This document shows positions 12,201-21,979 of a stretch of DNA of 64,000 nucleotides, one piece after another. The notes below the pieces were generated by a model. That model was not told the DNA's origin, searched no databases, and worked only from the letters and a program-made list of their open reading frames with translations. The position numbers and the translations under genes were made by a program. Origin of the DNA: Allomyces arbusculus (Eukaryota > Blastocladiomycota > Blastocladiomycetes > Blastocladiales > Blastocladiaceae); assembly GCA_027604705.1 (NCBI GenBank), contig JADHYV010000017.1, forward strand, positions 62,001 to 126,000, in the 5' to 3' direction. Numbering within the stretch: position 1 is the first letter of the stretch; every line of letters starts with the position of its first letter.

Positions 12201-12873
12201 GCAATTGTCAGTCTTCAGAGCGCCCAAAGCAGAGTTGGAACAAGCATTTGGTCACGCACCTCAAGCTGGCCTAGCGACGACAGATCGCTGGTCAGCGTCC
12301 GGATCTGGTTGTTGGCCGCGTTCAGATGCACAAGCGAAGAGCACTCGAGCAACGTCGTGATGTCGGTCAGGGCTAGGACCACAGGTCATCGTTAAGGTTT
12401 GGAGAGGAGAACAGACGAGGCAGGAGCAACATTACCATTGTCATTGACCCACAGCGTCTCGAGCGCCTTGAGGCGGTCCATGCCGGCCAGAGTGGTCAAG
12501 CGGTTGGAATAGCTGGCTGGTCAAGGACACGACGCTGTGATCAGCGCCGCCAGTCTTCCGCGCAGCGCAACGTGCGTTAGACAAGCACGCACAGGTGGAG
12601 AGTCTTGAGCTTAGTGCAGCATGCCAGTGGCGCGGGCGATTCTATGCGCGTCTCGCAAATCCAGAGTGTTTCGAGCATCGGACAACAGGCAAGGTTGCCA
12701 ATCACGTCAAGGTCCTGCGCGACAATGACGAGTGTCTTGAGCACATTGCCGTGCGGGAGCAGATCCGGGAATCGCGCGAGGCTGAAGTGGCAGAGCTCGA
12801 GGCAGGAGCCGGGCTCGGCGTCGTTGTCGTCGGGGTTGTAAAGGGCGGGCGGGGGGTGTGTGGCACGAGGCAT
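9214..12873 (-). CDS. LRRC9-like leucine-rich repeat protein
   Basis: Seven exons (12873-12593, 12512-12436, 12372-12260, 12181-9861, 9802-9703, 9624-9481, 9429-9214) give 1083 residues. The protein is two arrays of SDS22-like leucine-rich repeats (for example SLVHLNAANNQIRTL, LEELFIGGNRLTRIDDL, AVQKLYLDNNQIRTV). They are separated by a helical, non-LRR stretch of about 170 residues that begins with LISPDMVQTAQQVMDQKRLHYE. The motif LILEHSFYGANPVCDL at the end of the first array, and LRR-cap-like segments (GNAFIGAVPHYRAYVIYCVPLIQVLDG), match the layout of LRRC9. That protein occurs in ciliated eukaryotes, and a flagellar role is inferred from the family. It is shorter than animal LRRC9. The last intron may use an unusual NAGAG acceptor. 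Its 5' end faces the bZIP gene across about 256 nt. Confidence 0.8.
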
Positions 12874-13129
12874 GGTGGTATTGTGGGCGTGGTCGCGCCG
12901 GCGCAGGTTGACCAGCCTGGATTGTTCCAATCCCCTTGGAGAAGATTGCAGCAAGTGGTGCTCTTGATTATCAAGAAGGTCGACGGAAATGGGGCGGCCG
13001 GCGCGGCGCAAGGGTATGCCGATCAAGTCGTGGAGCCGGCTGGTGACAGGAGCGTCGCGTGCGGTGGGCCATCCACGTGCTGTCTGGCGAAATGGCACGG
13101 GCTGGGCGCGTTTCTGACCACGCTGGCAT

Positions 13130-15376
13130 TTGCGCAAAAGCGAAGTTGCCAACTCCACCCCACCACCACCACGGCCGACAACCACCAAGCGCGACTTCGA
13201 CGGCACCAACGCGTCGGCACCGGCAACAAATGCCAGCAGCGACGCGCGCAGTCCTCTCCCTCTCCCTCTCTCTCTGCAATCTCCGCTCCAACGCAACGCG
13301 CCGCTGCCCCAGCCCGACCCCGCGCGTGCAGTCCTCCGCGCGCCAACGTGTCGTCTGCCAAGGCATGACGCGCTGCCCAACCGCACCTCCACCGCGGCCC
13401 CTCGCCGCCTGACCAGTCCGGCCCCATCGTCATCGGCAAACGCGTTCTTGTTCAACGGTCTGCTTGCGCAGGTACATAAAGCTGTCGCACCCGCGAAGCG
13501 GCACCATCGAACCAAATCCATCACGATTCCAGTGCTCATCACCCGAAATTCGCCAGACCACTCCATGCCTGACTCGCCGCCGCTCTCGCCTATCTCGCCG
13601 CTGCTGCTCGACAGCATCCGCTCGCGCCCTGCAGCGAACGACGCCATGGCCACGACCGCCTCGCCCGATCCGCAATTCGCCGCCGCGAGCTCGTCGCGCT
13701 GGCCCATGAACCTGGCCGCGACGCCCGTGCCCATGGTCGGCTTCCCGGGCATCGCGCCGCTGCCTTCGGTCCCGTCAATGGGTGCTGCGTGGCCTGGTAT
13801 CGCTGCTTCCGCGGCAGCAATGCCATTTGTGCCCACATCGTCAGCAGCACCTGTCGCTGCGGGCGCCGTTCCCGGATTCACCGTGTATTGGGTGCCCTCG
13901 GCCGCGGTCCCGAACCTCGTCTACCCGACGGGCGACGCGGCGACGTCGCTGCAGGACCTGACAAGCAGTCTCGGCACAGCGGCAGCTGCGCCATGGGGGC
14001 TCGCGCAGTCGATGAGTCCACCAGACGACGCGGCACCAAGCTCGCCGTGGACCTTGCCTTCTCTGCCCGCCGCGTCGTCCGCAACGTCTCCTACGCAAGT
14101 TGAGCCGTCGGCCGAGCCGCGCTCAACCGCGCGCAGCACCTCGACCCCGCTCACGCCCATTACCGCCACTGGCTCGAGTGAATCGGGTTCACAATCGCCG
14201 TCACCCGACCCCGAGGCCACCCCCACAGTTGAATCTAGCGCGTCGCGCCCCAAGCGCAAGCCGCTCAACATTGTCGTGCCGCCAGTGCCGCCGCTCATGG
14301 AGAAGCGGTGCAAGGGCGGGCCCGGCAAGAAGCGCAAGGGCATTTCGGCCGAGGAAAAGGAGGCGCGCAAGCAAGAACGCGTCATGCGCAACCGCATTGC
14401 CGCGCAAGAGAGCCGCAACAAGAAGCGCGCGTGGGTCGAGGCGCTCGAGACGACCACGGCCGAGTTGCAGGACGAGAATGCGGCCTTGGTCGAGACGAAC
14501 GAGCGGCTGCACAAGCGCGTCAAGCTGCTCGAGGACGAAAACAAGGCGCTCAATTCGCGGCTCGATGCGATCATGGCCGAAATCTCGGCGATGCGGTCGG
14601 GCGATTCGTCGATGTCGGTGCCCGCCGTTGCCAGTTTGCAGTCGTCGCCGGCCAGTACAGCTGTGACCAGCTCGCCCACGGCGGCACTCGACTGGATGTC
14701 GCCACCGCTCACGGGCGCGTTTGACGCGTCGTCCTACCAAGTCGACCCGGCACTCGACCTGAGCCCGTGGCTCGTGCCCGATGCCGCATTCGACGCTGCA
14801 CCCATGGCCGTCGACGCGCCCGCTGCCGCCGCTGCTGCCGCTGCCCCTACTTCATCTGACCTTGCCGACCCGTCGCTCATGTCGTCGACTCTCGTCTCGG
14901 TGACGCTGGACGAGCTGACCCGACTCCTGTTCCATGACCGTGCTCCCGGACCTGCCGTGTCCGAAGCGTTGGTGTCTGCCAATCGTTCCCTGCAGTGGAA
15001 ACGGTCAATCTGGAACGTGGAGCCCTGGGTGAAAGCCAGTCTGGTGCTCGAGACGTGGATGGCGTGCGTGCGGACCGTGCATTGGGCCATGATGGCGTGG
15101 GTGGCGGCGCAAGCAGTCGTGGCGTCGTCGTCGTTGGCGATGCCGTCAAGTCGTGCTGAGGTGTTGATGGTGCTGCGTGCGCGCGCAGCGATGGCGTGCA
15201 GCGCGGCCGTCGATGTGCCCATTAGGTGCTGCAAAGTGCTCCGGTGGGGTGTGCGTGCGGGTCGGCGACGACCCCGAGCGTCGCCGGCGCGGCGACGAGG
15301 AAGGATGCAGTTGCTGCGGGAGAGACCATGCGAGCAGGCACAGCGTCGGTGCCGTCCGTGTAAAAATTTTATATAG
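13130..15376 (+). CDS. HAC1: HAC1/XBP1-type bZIP transcription factor, unspliced reading frame
   Basis: This is a candidate master regulator of the unfolded protein response. The uninterrupted frame codes for 748 residues. The first 400 are Pro/Ser/Ala-rich. The basic region is at about 409-434 (core RNRIAAQESRNKKRAWVEAL), very close to Hac1/XBP1 (RNRxAAxxSRxKKR). It is followed by a perfect zipper with leucines at 439, 446, 453, 460, 467 and 474. Downstream, two IRE1-type hairpins (14947-14963 and 14982-15005) would allow a 38-nt excision. The spliced message would instead end at 15159 with a new 55-residue tail. The unspliced tail contains a hydrophobic stretch coded at about 15077-15145. 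The true start is uncertain: 13130 is the first ATG of the frame, but 13565 (MPDSPPLSPI) is plausible. HAC1 identity is inferred from the basic region plus the hairpins. Confidence 0.8.
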   Translation: MRKSEVANSTPPPPRPTTTKRDFDGTNASAPATNASSDARSPLPLPLSLQSPLQRNAPLPQPDPARAVLRAPTCRLPRHDALPNRTSTAAPRRLTSPAPSSSANAFLFNGLLAQVHKAVAPAKRHHRTKSITIPVLITRNSPDHSMPDSPPLSPISPLLLDSIRSRPAANDAMATTASPDPQFAAASSSRWPMNLAATPVPMVGFPGIAPLPSVPSMGAAWPGIAASAAAMPFVPTSSAAPVAAGAVPGFTVYWVPSAAVPNLVYPTGDAATSLQDLTSSLGTAAAAPWGLAQSMSPPDDAAPSSPWTLPSLPAASSATSPTQVEPSAEPRSTARSTSTPLTPITATGSSESGSQSPSPDPEATPTVESSASRPKRKPLNIVVPPVPPLMEKRCKGGPGKKRKGISAEEKEARKQERVMRNRIAAQESRNKKRAWVEALETTTAELQDENAALVETNERLHKRVKLLEDENKALNSRLDAIMAEISAMRSGDSSMSVPAVASLQSSPASTAVTSSPTAALDWMSPPLTGAFDASSYQVDPALDLSPWLVPDAAFDAAPMAVDAPAAAAAAAAPTSSDLADPSLMSSTLVSVTLDELTRLLFHDRAPGPAVSEALVSANRSLQWKRSIWNVEPWVKASLVLETWMACVRTVHWAMMAWVAAQAVVASSSLAMPSSRAEVLMVLRARAAMACSAAVDVPIRCCKVLRWGVRAGRRRPRASPARRRGRMQLLRERPCEQAQRRCRPCKNFI
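14947..14963 (+). promoter_or_regulatory. Candidate IRE1 cleavage hairpin, 5' site
   Basis: In the RNA, CGGAC (14947-14951) pairs perfectly with GUCCG (14959-14963), leaving the 7-nt loop CUGCCGU (14952-14958). The loop has C at position 1, G at 3 and G at 6, the residues required by IRE1 in HAC1 and XBP1. Cleavage would fall after G14954. Confidence 0.75.
14982..15005 (+). promoter_or_regulatory. Candidate IRE1 cleavage hairpin, 3' site
   Basis: Loop CUGCAGU (14990-14996) again has C1, G3 and G6. The stem pairs 14986-14989 with 14997-15000. A single bulged A (15001) follows, then 14984-14985 pair with 15002-15003. A G-U and an A-U pair extend the stem outward. Cleavage would fall after G14992, so 14955-14992 (38 nt) would be removed. 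Confidence 0.75.
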
Positions 15377-15724
15377 TTGCCTGGTGTCAAAGCAGTCTGA
15401 CTTTTTGGTCGGGAACGGGTTGCTTGGTCAGGGCAAGACAGCAAGGCCGGACCTGTGCTGTCTTGTGGATCAGGGATACGCAAACGGAAATGATCAGGCT
15501 AGGTCCACCGAGGTTAGGTTTTCGACCCAGCACCGCGCCGCACTGCACCAACCTGGCGGCGCTTTCGCAATGCTTGCGCGACGCTGAGCCCGGCGGCGTC
15601 TTCCTCCTCTCTCCAATCTCCACCTTCCAGTCCCCATCTTCGACTCGCCTTCAACCGCGTCCCCCTCGACCTCGACTAGACCACGCACTTGACGCCCCCC
15701 TACCTGCTGCTCTCGACTACCACC
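15377..15724. other. Intergenic region between bZIP and mS38
   Basis: This 348-nt stretch starts next to an A/T-rich block (15362-15376, overlapping the stop codon of the unspliced bZIP frame). It is otherwise GC-rich. It holds the bZIP 3' untranslated region and the mS38 promoter. No gene is seen. Confidence 0.5.
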
Positions 15725-17048
15725 ATGTTCTCTGCCCGCCTCCCGGCCTCACTGGCCGCGGGCATCGCCGTCTCCGCGCGGCCCGCTCTTCTTCGCGCCT
15801 GTTCTCCATCACACCTTGCCCTCGTCGCCCTGGGCCGCAAATTCAAGCACGATTCGGCCGGGCCCGCGTCGCCTACTAGCAGCACGGTCGCTGGAGCGGC
15901 CTCCTCCTCGGTTTCGGCGGCGCCCTCGGCGGCAGCACCAACTGCGCCCGTCGAGGCCGCCGAGTCGACTGCACCGGTCCCTGCTGCGACCGCCGTTCTC
16001 GTCGCGTCGGCCTCGGCCACGACGGCGTCCGTCGATATCGACCCTACGGCCGCCACTGGTCCTGCTGCTGGTACGGACGGGGATTGACCGACGGCCGAAG
16101 CGGACCAACGGGCGCTGACTCGAGCGTGTCTCCCACGCCGCCTCCCTCTTCGCTTGAGTAGCCGCGCCGCCTGGCTCTGCTGCCGCCGAACCGGCCCAGG
16201 CCCACCCGACCGCGGACCCGTCTGCCGCCGCTGGCGCCGTCGGTCCGGCGCGCCCCAACGATCCGGACGTGTCCGCATTCCACGCCTCGGCGCGCGCGTC
16301 GGTCTCGGTCTTCAAGCACCTTGCCGCTCTCCGCAAGCAGGAAGCCGACGCGCGGCGGCAATGGACCGAGCCGTCGGTCCACGTCCCTCCGCGCAACGCC
16401 GACACGCGGCTCACGCACCCGCTGCTGCCGTGCGACCACCCGCTCCTGTTCGACAACTACGTTGCGTTGCCGCCCTTTACGACCCCGGCCGCGCCGCCGT
16501 CGGACCCGGCGCGAATTTTCTCGCCGTTGACGGTCGAGGAAGTCGACAAGGAAACGCGTGTGACGCGCGCCGTGGCCGCGGCGACGGCGTTGCTCAACCA
16601 CCCCCAGTTCCCGTGGGTCATGAACCCGGGGTCGCCGCTGTTGCCGATGAAGGTTGCGCTGAAGCGGATGCCGCAGCCGCCGCCGTTGCCGACTGCCAGT
16701 GGAGCTCCGCAGGCGCAGGGCGAGAGTAAGCCGGTGGACGATGGGAAGCCAGCGATGCAGCTGCTGACGCCCGCGGGGTCGATGGCGCTCACGGAACGGT
16801 TCCTCGACTCGCTCCTGGTGAGCACGGCCGGTGGCAAGGATCACGAGCAGGGGCCGGCACCCGGGCGGCGGGCGCGCGCAACCATGTACATGACGAGCGT
16901 CCTGCGGAAGCGGCGCAAGAAGATGTACGTTGTGGTCTCGCACTCGTGCGCGGTTCGCGTGCAGCTCATACTGACGTTGCTACCCACCTCCAGGAACAAG
17001 CACAAGCTGCGCAAGTTGAGGAAGCGGACGCGGTCGGAGCGCAAGTGA
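15725..17048 (+). CDS. Mitochondrial small ribosomal subunit protein mS38 (COX24/AURKAIP1 domain)
   Basis: Exons 15725-16070, 16162-16924 and 16994-17048 give 387 residues. The N-terminus (MFSARLPASLAAGIAVSARP) is basic and amphipathic, as in a mitochondrial presequence. The diagnostic part is the extreme C-terminus. The last exon joins AAG AAG AT|G AAC to make MTSVLRKRRKKMNKHKLRKL followed by RKRTRSERK. This is the short, highly basic mS38/COX24 domain (DUF1713), which sits in the decoding region of the mitochondrial ribosome. Between lies a low-complexity Ala/Pro/Ser region and a conserved-looking middle (LFDNYVALPPFTTP). The protein is longer than yeast Cox24. The last intron is 69 nt, a multiple of three, so read-through keeps the frame. 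Confidence 0.85.
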
Positions 17049-17590
17049 GCTTACGGCGAGCGCGCGAGCCCGTTCGCCGTCCGTCCCCTCGTCGTCGGCA
17101 GCACTTGCGATAGATCGCCGACGACGAGGATGCTCGACCGGACTGCGCGCTTCTTCTCCTTGCACTGGTTGCCGTCGTGCCCCCGACATGGTGCCCGCAC
17201 TGTGGCGCGCGTCGCTTGTATTTATTCACATGTAGCATGTTGCTCTTGCACTATTTTGGTTCCTCTCAGACCGATTCTGGCAGCAGCATGGCATCGTCGA
17301 TGCCAGGAGCGCGAAAGTGATCAGCGAACAAACCACCAAGTCGCGGTCACGTTTTCTTGGGCCAACGCGACGACGTACCGCCCACCAGCGCCCCTACGGC
17401 GCTTGCACGTCACCGCCAGCAACCGTTCCTCTTCGAGCCCACCTGCTCCTCCATCGGTCGTCGCACCAGATTCGGTCGAGTCCACCAGCAAACCGCTCAA
17501 CAGCTTCCTGCTACAACAGCACGTCAAGATCGCCACGCTCGACAATCCATCGGCCCAACTCGACCAGGTCGGACCCCTGATTCCAGCACC
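17049..17590. other. Intergenic region upstream of the thioesterase gene
   Basis: 542 nt between the mS38 stop and the PPT1 start on the same strand. It probably holds a terminator region and promoter. No conserved open frame was recognised. Confidence 0.5.
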
Positions 17591-19140
17591 ATGACCCGCA
17601 CGATTCTCCTGATTCTCCTCGCTGCCCTCGTTCTCTCGGCGGCACCGCGCGCGAGCCATGGCATCAGCATTGGCGCCGTCGTTCTGGACCAGCAGCGCGC
17701 CGACGAGCAGGTTGCGTGGCCCACACGACGCGACAAGACGCCGCTTCCCGTCGTGCTGTGGTGCGTTTCGCGTATTGCGTTCACGGATACCGGCAGAAGT
17801 TGACCTGTATTTGCCCGGCACAGGCACGGGATGGGCGATAGCTGCTGTGGCCAAGGCATGTCGGACATCAAGGCGGCGCTCGAGCTCGAAGTGCCTGGTG
17901 TCTTTGTACACTCGATTCGCGTCGGCCGCGACGCCAACGAGGACACGATGCGCGGGTTCCTTGACGATGTCAATGTCCAGGTGCGTGCATCCCGTCTCTG
18001 CTCGCTTCCTGACCAGCCCCGACGATGTGCGCTGATGGATTTGTTCGGTCAATTTGGTAGACCAAGCAAGTGTGCGCCAAGCTCAAAGGCATGGAAGAAC
18101 TGAAGCATGGCTTCCACTTTATCGGGTTCAGCCAAGGCGGGCTGTTTGCGCGGTCGCTCGTGGAGCGGTGCGAAGGACTCAAGGTCGAGACTCTCATCAC
18201 GTTTGCAGCTCCGCACCAAGGTACTACGCGCTCCTTGCGCGACGCATCGTATTCCACCACCTTGTCCACCCGGTCTGACCGCCATCTTCAACAGGGATCA
18301 AGGACGTGCCCGAGTCGTGGTGCGACTCACAGCCCGTGTTTTGCTCGATGGCCCGGATGACAATCCGGTACGGCGCATACTCGCCGTTGGTTCAGGGCAA
18401 GGTGGTGCAGGCGGCTTACATCAAGGTGTGCGCGCTTGTATCTCTCAGTCGGTCATCACGTCAATGGAACACTGACCGAATGCTGTTTTGGGGGGGTGGA
18501 CAGACGCCATGGAACTTGAACGCGTATCTCCGCGGCAACCGGTTCCTGCCCGACATTAACAACGAGAACAATGTAAACAAGGCCTACAAGGAGCGCATGA
18601 CCGCGCTCAAAGCGCTCGTGCTGGTCCGGCACGAGGACGACACGGTGCTGAGCCTGCGCGACTCGGCGGTGCGTGCACTGTTCAGTTATTTGTCCTCTCT
18701 TTTCCGAACACGGATCTTACGCGTCGGTCTCTTCGCCACTAGTGGTTCTACGAGGACCTGATGACGGGCCCTGTGCCGTTCAACGAGACGGCGCTCTACA
18801 AGGATGACGTGATTGGCCTGCGCAAGCTCCACAAGAAGGGCAAGGTGGCCTTTGTCACGTTGCCGGGCGACCATGTGCATTTCAATTTCACTTGCGTGTC
18901 GCTGCCGTGACATCCGCGTCGCGCTAACCTCACACGTCACGTTCTTTGAACACGTAGATGCAGTTCAGCATCGCGTCGTTCCTCGCCGTGGTCCTGCCGT
19001 ACGTGCGCGACGCGTCCATGGCGGTGATGCTCGCCAACGAACAAGTCGACGCTGGGACCGTTCGCTTACACGCACGTCAGCTCGCGCACGTGAACCCAGC
19101 GTGGATGGATCGCGTGCCGTTTGCGCGGTCCACGCTGTAG
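17591..19140 (+). CDS. PPT1: Palmitoyl-protein thioesterase (PPT1 family)
   Basis: A lysosomal/vacuolar hydrolase that removes fatty acyl groups from cysteine residues. Seven exons (17591-17760, 17824-17980, 18061-18220, 18295-18425, 18504-18668, 18743-18895, 18958-19140) give 372 residues. A signal peptide is clear (RTILLILLAALVLSAAPRAS). The core matches human PPT1: LPVVLWHGMGDSCC, then the nucleophile elbow GFSQGG (Ser133), RYGAYSPLVQGKVVQAAYIK, LVLVRHEDDTV (Asp252) and LPGDHVHF (His305), which completes the triad. The sixth intron starts GTGTCG, a weaker donor than its neighbours. The C-terminal 60 residues extend beyond the animal enzyme. Confidence 0.93.
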
Positions 19141-20087
19141 GATGGCGTGCGTGTGTTTCTTGTACAGTTTGTGTTCCGGCGCGTTTGCTGTTGCGCTCGT
19201 CGACATCCGGAATGGGGCTCCAGCAGGCCACGACGCGCGGTCGGGCTCGCGACCGCACCTGCCGGCAGCTCATGACCAGTGGGTCTTGTTCTCCACAGCC
19301 GCATCTTGTATAATTTTCCCGCATGCGCTCTGTGCAAAATCACATTCCGGGTTGCTTCTGGCTTGTGTCGGTGATCACGGCGGATGGTGCAGGTTGATCG
19401 AGGTTTGATCCGTGAGTCTGGCGAGCACAATGACTTCGACTGTCGGAGCGGAACGGGCGCAACCTCATTTCTGAAAAGCGAGCGGCAAGCCTCGCGATGC
19501 ACCATCATGTGAGGAAACGCACTCGAAAAATGCGCGGGAAACGGCTCGGGTCGCGGGAGGCCGGAAGAAGCAGTTGAGAAAGCAGTTGGAAATCCATCCG
19601 GCACTCGCCTCAGATCCCGGCTCGCTGTGATCCCGCCAGCATGCGTTGCATTTTGGCCCGCTTCAACAAGAGCACACCGGACCCTTCCGCCCTGCCTGGC
19701 CAACGACGACGACGACGGACTTTATCCACGACCCGACTGTCGTACTCCTCCTCCGCCAGCACGTCTGCCCACGCTCGACGACGCCGACTCGACTGTCGCC
19801 ACCTGCCACGAGCGACTGTGAACCCCCCCGGCCCCCTCACCTGGCGAGCCTGTGCGCCATCGGCCTGCCCACCCCCGCTTCTGCGCGCAGCCAAACAACC
19901 CCCGACTTGGCCGTACCGTGCAACGCATTTGCTCGCTGGCCGTGATTTTGCCGTTGCCCTGGACCTGAACCTGGCCCACGCCCGCCGTTGAAGACACTTT
20001 CCAGCGCGCGCGTCTCGTCGTCCCGCCCAGCTGCACTTGCTGCCGATTTTGCACCAACCCCCGTTATTCACCGCGATTGCTGCAACC
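19141..20087. other. Intergenic region, no supported gene
   Basis: 947 nt between two plus-strand genes. Frames are short and lack motifs. The part just before 20088 is C-rich and probably the promoter and leader of the PRELI gene. Confidence 0.5.
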
Positions 20088-20889
20088 ATGAAGATCCACA
20101 GCTCCGAGCACGAGTACAAGTACGCTTGTCTTCTGCTCTCCACCCGGTGGGAATGCGGCGGCACCGCTCGCTACCTCTTGGTGTCGTCCCCCCTTGACCG
20201 TAACCACGAGACAGACTGCTCCACCGCATCGCGCGATGGGCATGCGACTGAACATTCGCTTTGCTTGGTCTGTGTGTAGCCATCCGTGGAGCCACGTCAC
20301 GGCCGCCGTCTGGCAAAAGTACCCGAACGACCAGGCGCCGCACGTCTTGACCGTGGATGTCTTGAACCGCGAAGTCGACCAGGAGAAGCGCGTCCTGCGC
20401 ACCGAGCGATTGTTGACGATGCGGCAAAAGGTCCCGTCACTCTTCTCCAAGGTGTGTTCTTCTCTTCTCTGCACTCTGCAGCGCTGTGCGACGCTCTTGG
20501 TACCGTCCCCGTTGCTGACGTCACCCTCCACACCACCATAGCTCTTCTCGTCGGGCGAGCCGATATCCTACGTCTACGAGGTGTCCGAGGTGAACCTCGA
20601 CACGAACACGTTCACGGCCGTCTCGACGAACCTGACCTACCGCGACATTATGGTCATGGACGAGTCGATGACCTACAAGCCCGACCCGAAAGCGCCGCTC
20701 GCCCGGACCTTGGTGCACCAGGAGGCGGCCGTGTCCGTGTCGCTGTCGCGGTTCTCGAGCTATTGCGAGGACGCCGTCATGAGTCGGTTCAAGGCGAACG
20801 CGCACTTGGGGCGCCGCGGGCTCGAGCAGGTGATTGACCGCATCATGCTCGAGGGGCAGTTGAAGCTGCATACGCTGCATATGGCATAG
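20088..20889 (+). CDS. PRELI/MSF1 domain protein (slowmo/Ups family)
   Basis: These small intermembrane-space proteins carry phosphatidic acid or phosphatidylserine between mitochondrial membranes, together with a TRIAP1/Mdm35 partner. Exons 20088-20119, 20280-20451 and 20542-20889 give 183 residues, the usual size. The start reads MKIHSSEHEYNHPWSHVTAA then VWQKYPNDQAPHVLTVDVL, nearly the textbook PRELI N-terminus (MKIWTSEHVFDHPWETV). The middle has RTERLLTMRQKVPSLFSK and the end has ECSSYCED-like and helical C-terminal segments (SRFKANAHLGRRGLEQVIDR). It more closely resembles slowmo/PRELID3 and Ups2/3 than Ups1, judged by eye only. Confidence 0.92.
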
Positions 20890-21163
20890 ACCAGAGGGGG
20901 TTTGTTTTTTGTATGGCATTTCGTTTCTCGTTTGGTTTGGTGGTGTTTGGCATTTCGGGGGTTGCCCAGTTTTGGTTGCTCGTTGGGTCTGGTTCATTTG
21001 TGCGTTCGCTCTCGTTTGTCCTCCCGGGCCGAATACCCTCGGTGCCCGCTCTCTAGTCTCTATCTCTCTCCTCGTCCTTCGTAGTAAAGTTGCACGTTCT
21101 TTCTTGTCCACTCTGGAGTGGTTCGCGTTGACGGCGTGCGCCGGAGGAAGCAAAGACCTGAAT

Positions 21164-21765
21164 TTATCGCGTCGTGTAGGACATGACGAGGGACAGAACC
21201 GACATGCTCCAGATTTGGCCCGAGTGAAGTCCGGCCTCCTGCTCTAGATTTGCGATGTCCCAAAGTCAATACGAGCACAACGTCGTGCGACAGAGGAGCG
21301 CTTAGGTAGTACCCGACACCCTGCGCCGCATCTGCGCGAAGAGACAGCAGAAGAGCGACAGCCACGCCGTGTAATGAAACTAAGTACGGTCGGCGGATCG
21401 CGCGTGAGGACTGCAGCCCGTGGGTGGATAGGCTGATGGACGGGTATATCACGGACCCGCAGCATCAGCGACCCAATGGCAATCATGAGCGCGGCGCCCT
21501 GGAAGTAGTCGAACGCGATTTCCTCTTTTTTCGGCTTTTCAATGGCCGTCTAACGGCATGTACGTCACTGCGTGTGATCAGCGTTGGTGGAGTCGGGGTG
21601 GAGAGCTCACATTTGCTCTGGCTCAACGCGCGTCGCAGGCCGCCGAACGCGAACGAGTGTGCTGGGTTGGTTCGACGTGGCCGGGATGTCGGTACGAACG
21701 GGGATGACGAGGTCCTCGCGGCGTGGGTCGCCGCGCACGTCGAAGCGCGGAAACTCGGACGCCAT
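21164..21765 (-). CDS. Asterix / WDR83OS / PAT10 homologue
   Basis: Asterix is a small ER membrane protein of the PAT complex that, with CCDC47, protects hydrophilic transmembrane segments during insertion. Exons 21765-21655, 21549-21457, 21379-21313 and 21243-21164 sum to 351 nt, or 116 residues (human 106). The N-terminus has GDPRREDLVIPV (human DPRRPNKVLRY). Three hydrophobic stretches follow in family order: DYFQGAALMIAIGSLMLR, then YTAWLSLFCCLFAQMRRRVS, then IWSMSVLSLVMSYTTR at the end (human MLSISAVVMSYLQNP). The first donor is GTTCGC, also used in the Yop1-like gene here. A nearer GTGAGC at 21610 would break the frame. The gene is divergent from RIC1 with only 214 nt between start codons. 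Confidence 0.82.
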
Positions 21766-21979
21766 TGCCGCAACTCTTGTGCTTTGATAAATACTTGGCG
21801 TGCTGTTCGCCGGTCTTGTTGTCGAGCTCGACAAGAACCAAATCCGCGCGCTGGGCAAGGACGCGACATCGGCGACAACCGCCAGATCACGCGCACGTGT
21901 CGTCGACTTGGAAGGTGCCCGAACCGCCCGGCCCCCTCCACACCCGCGCAGCCAGCGCCATTTCGCTTCGGCCACCGCC

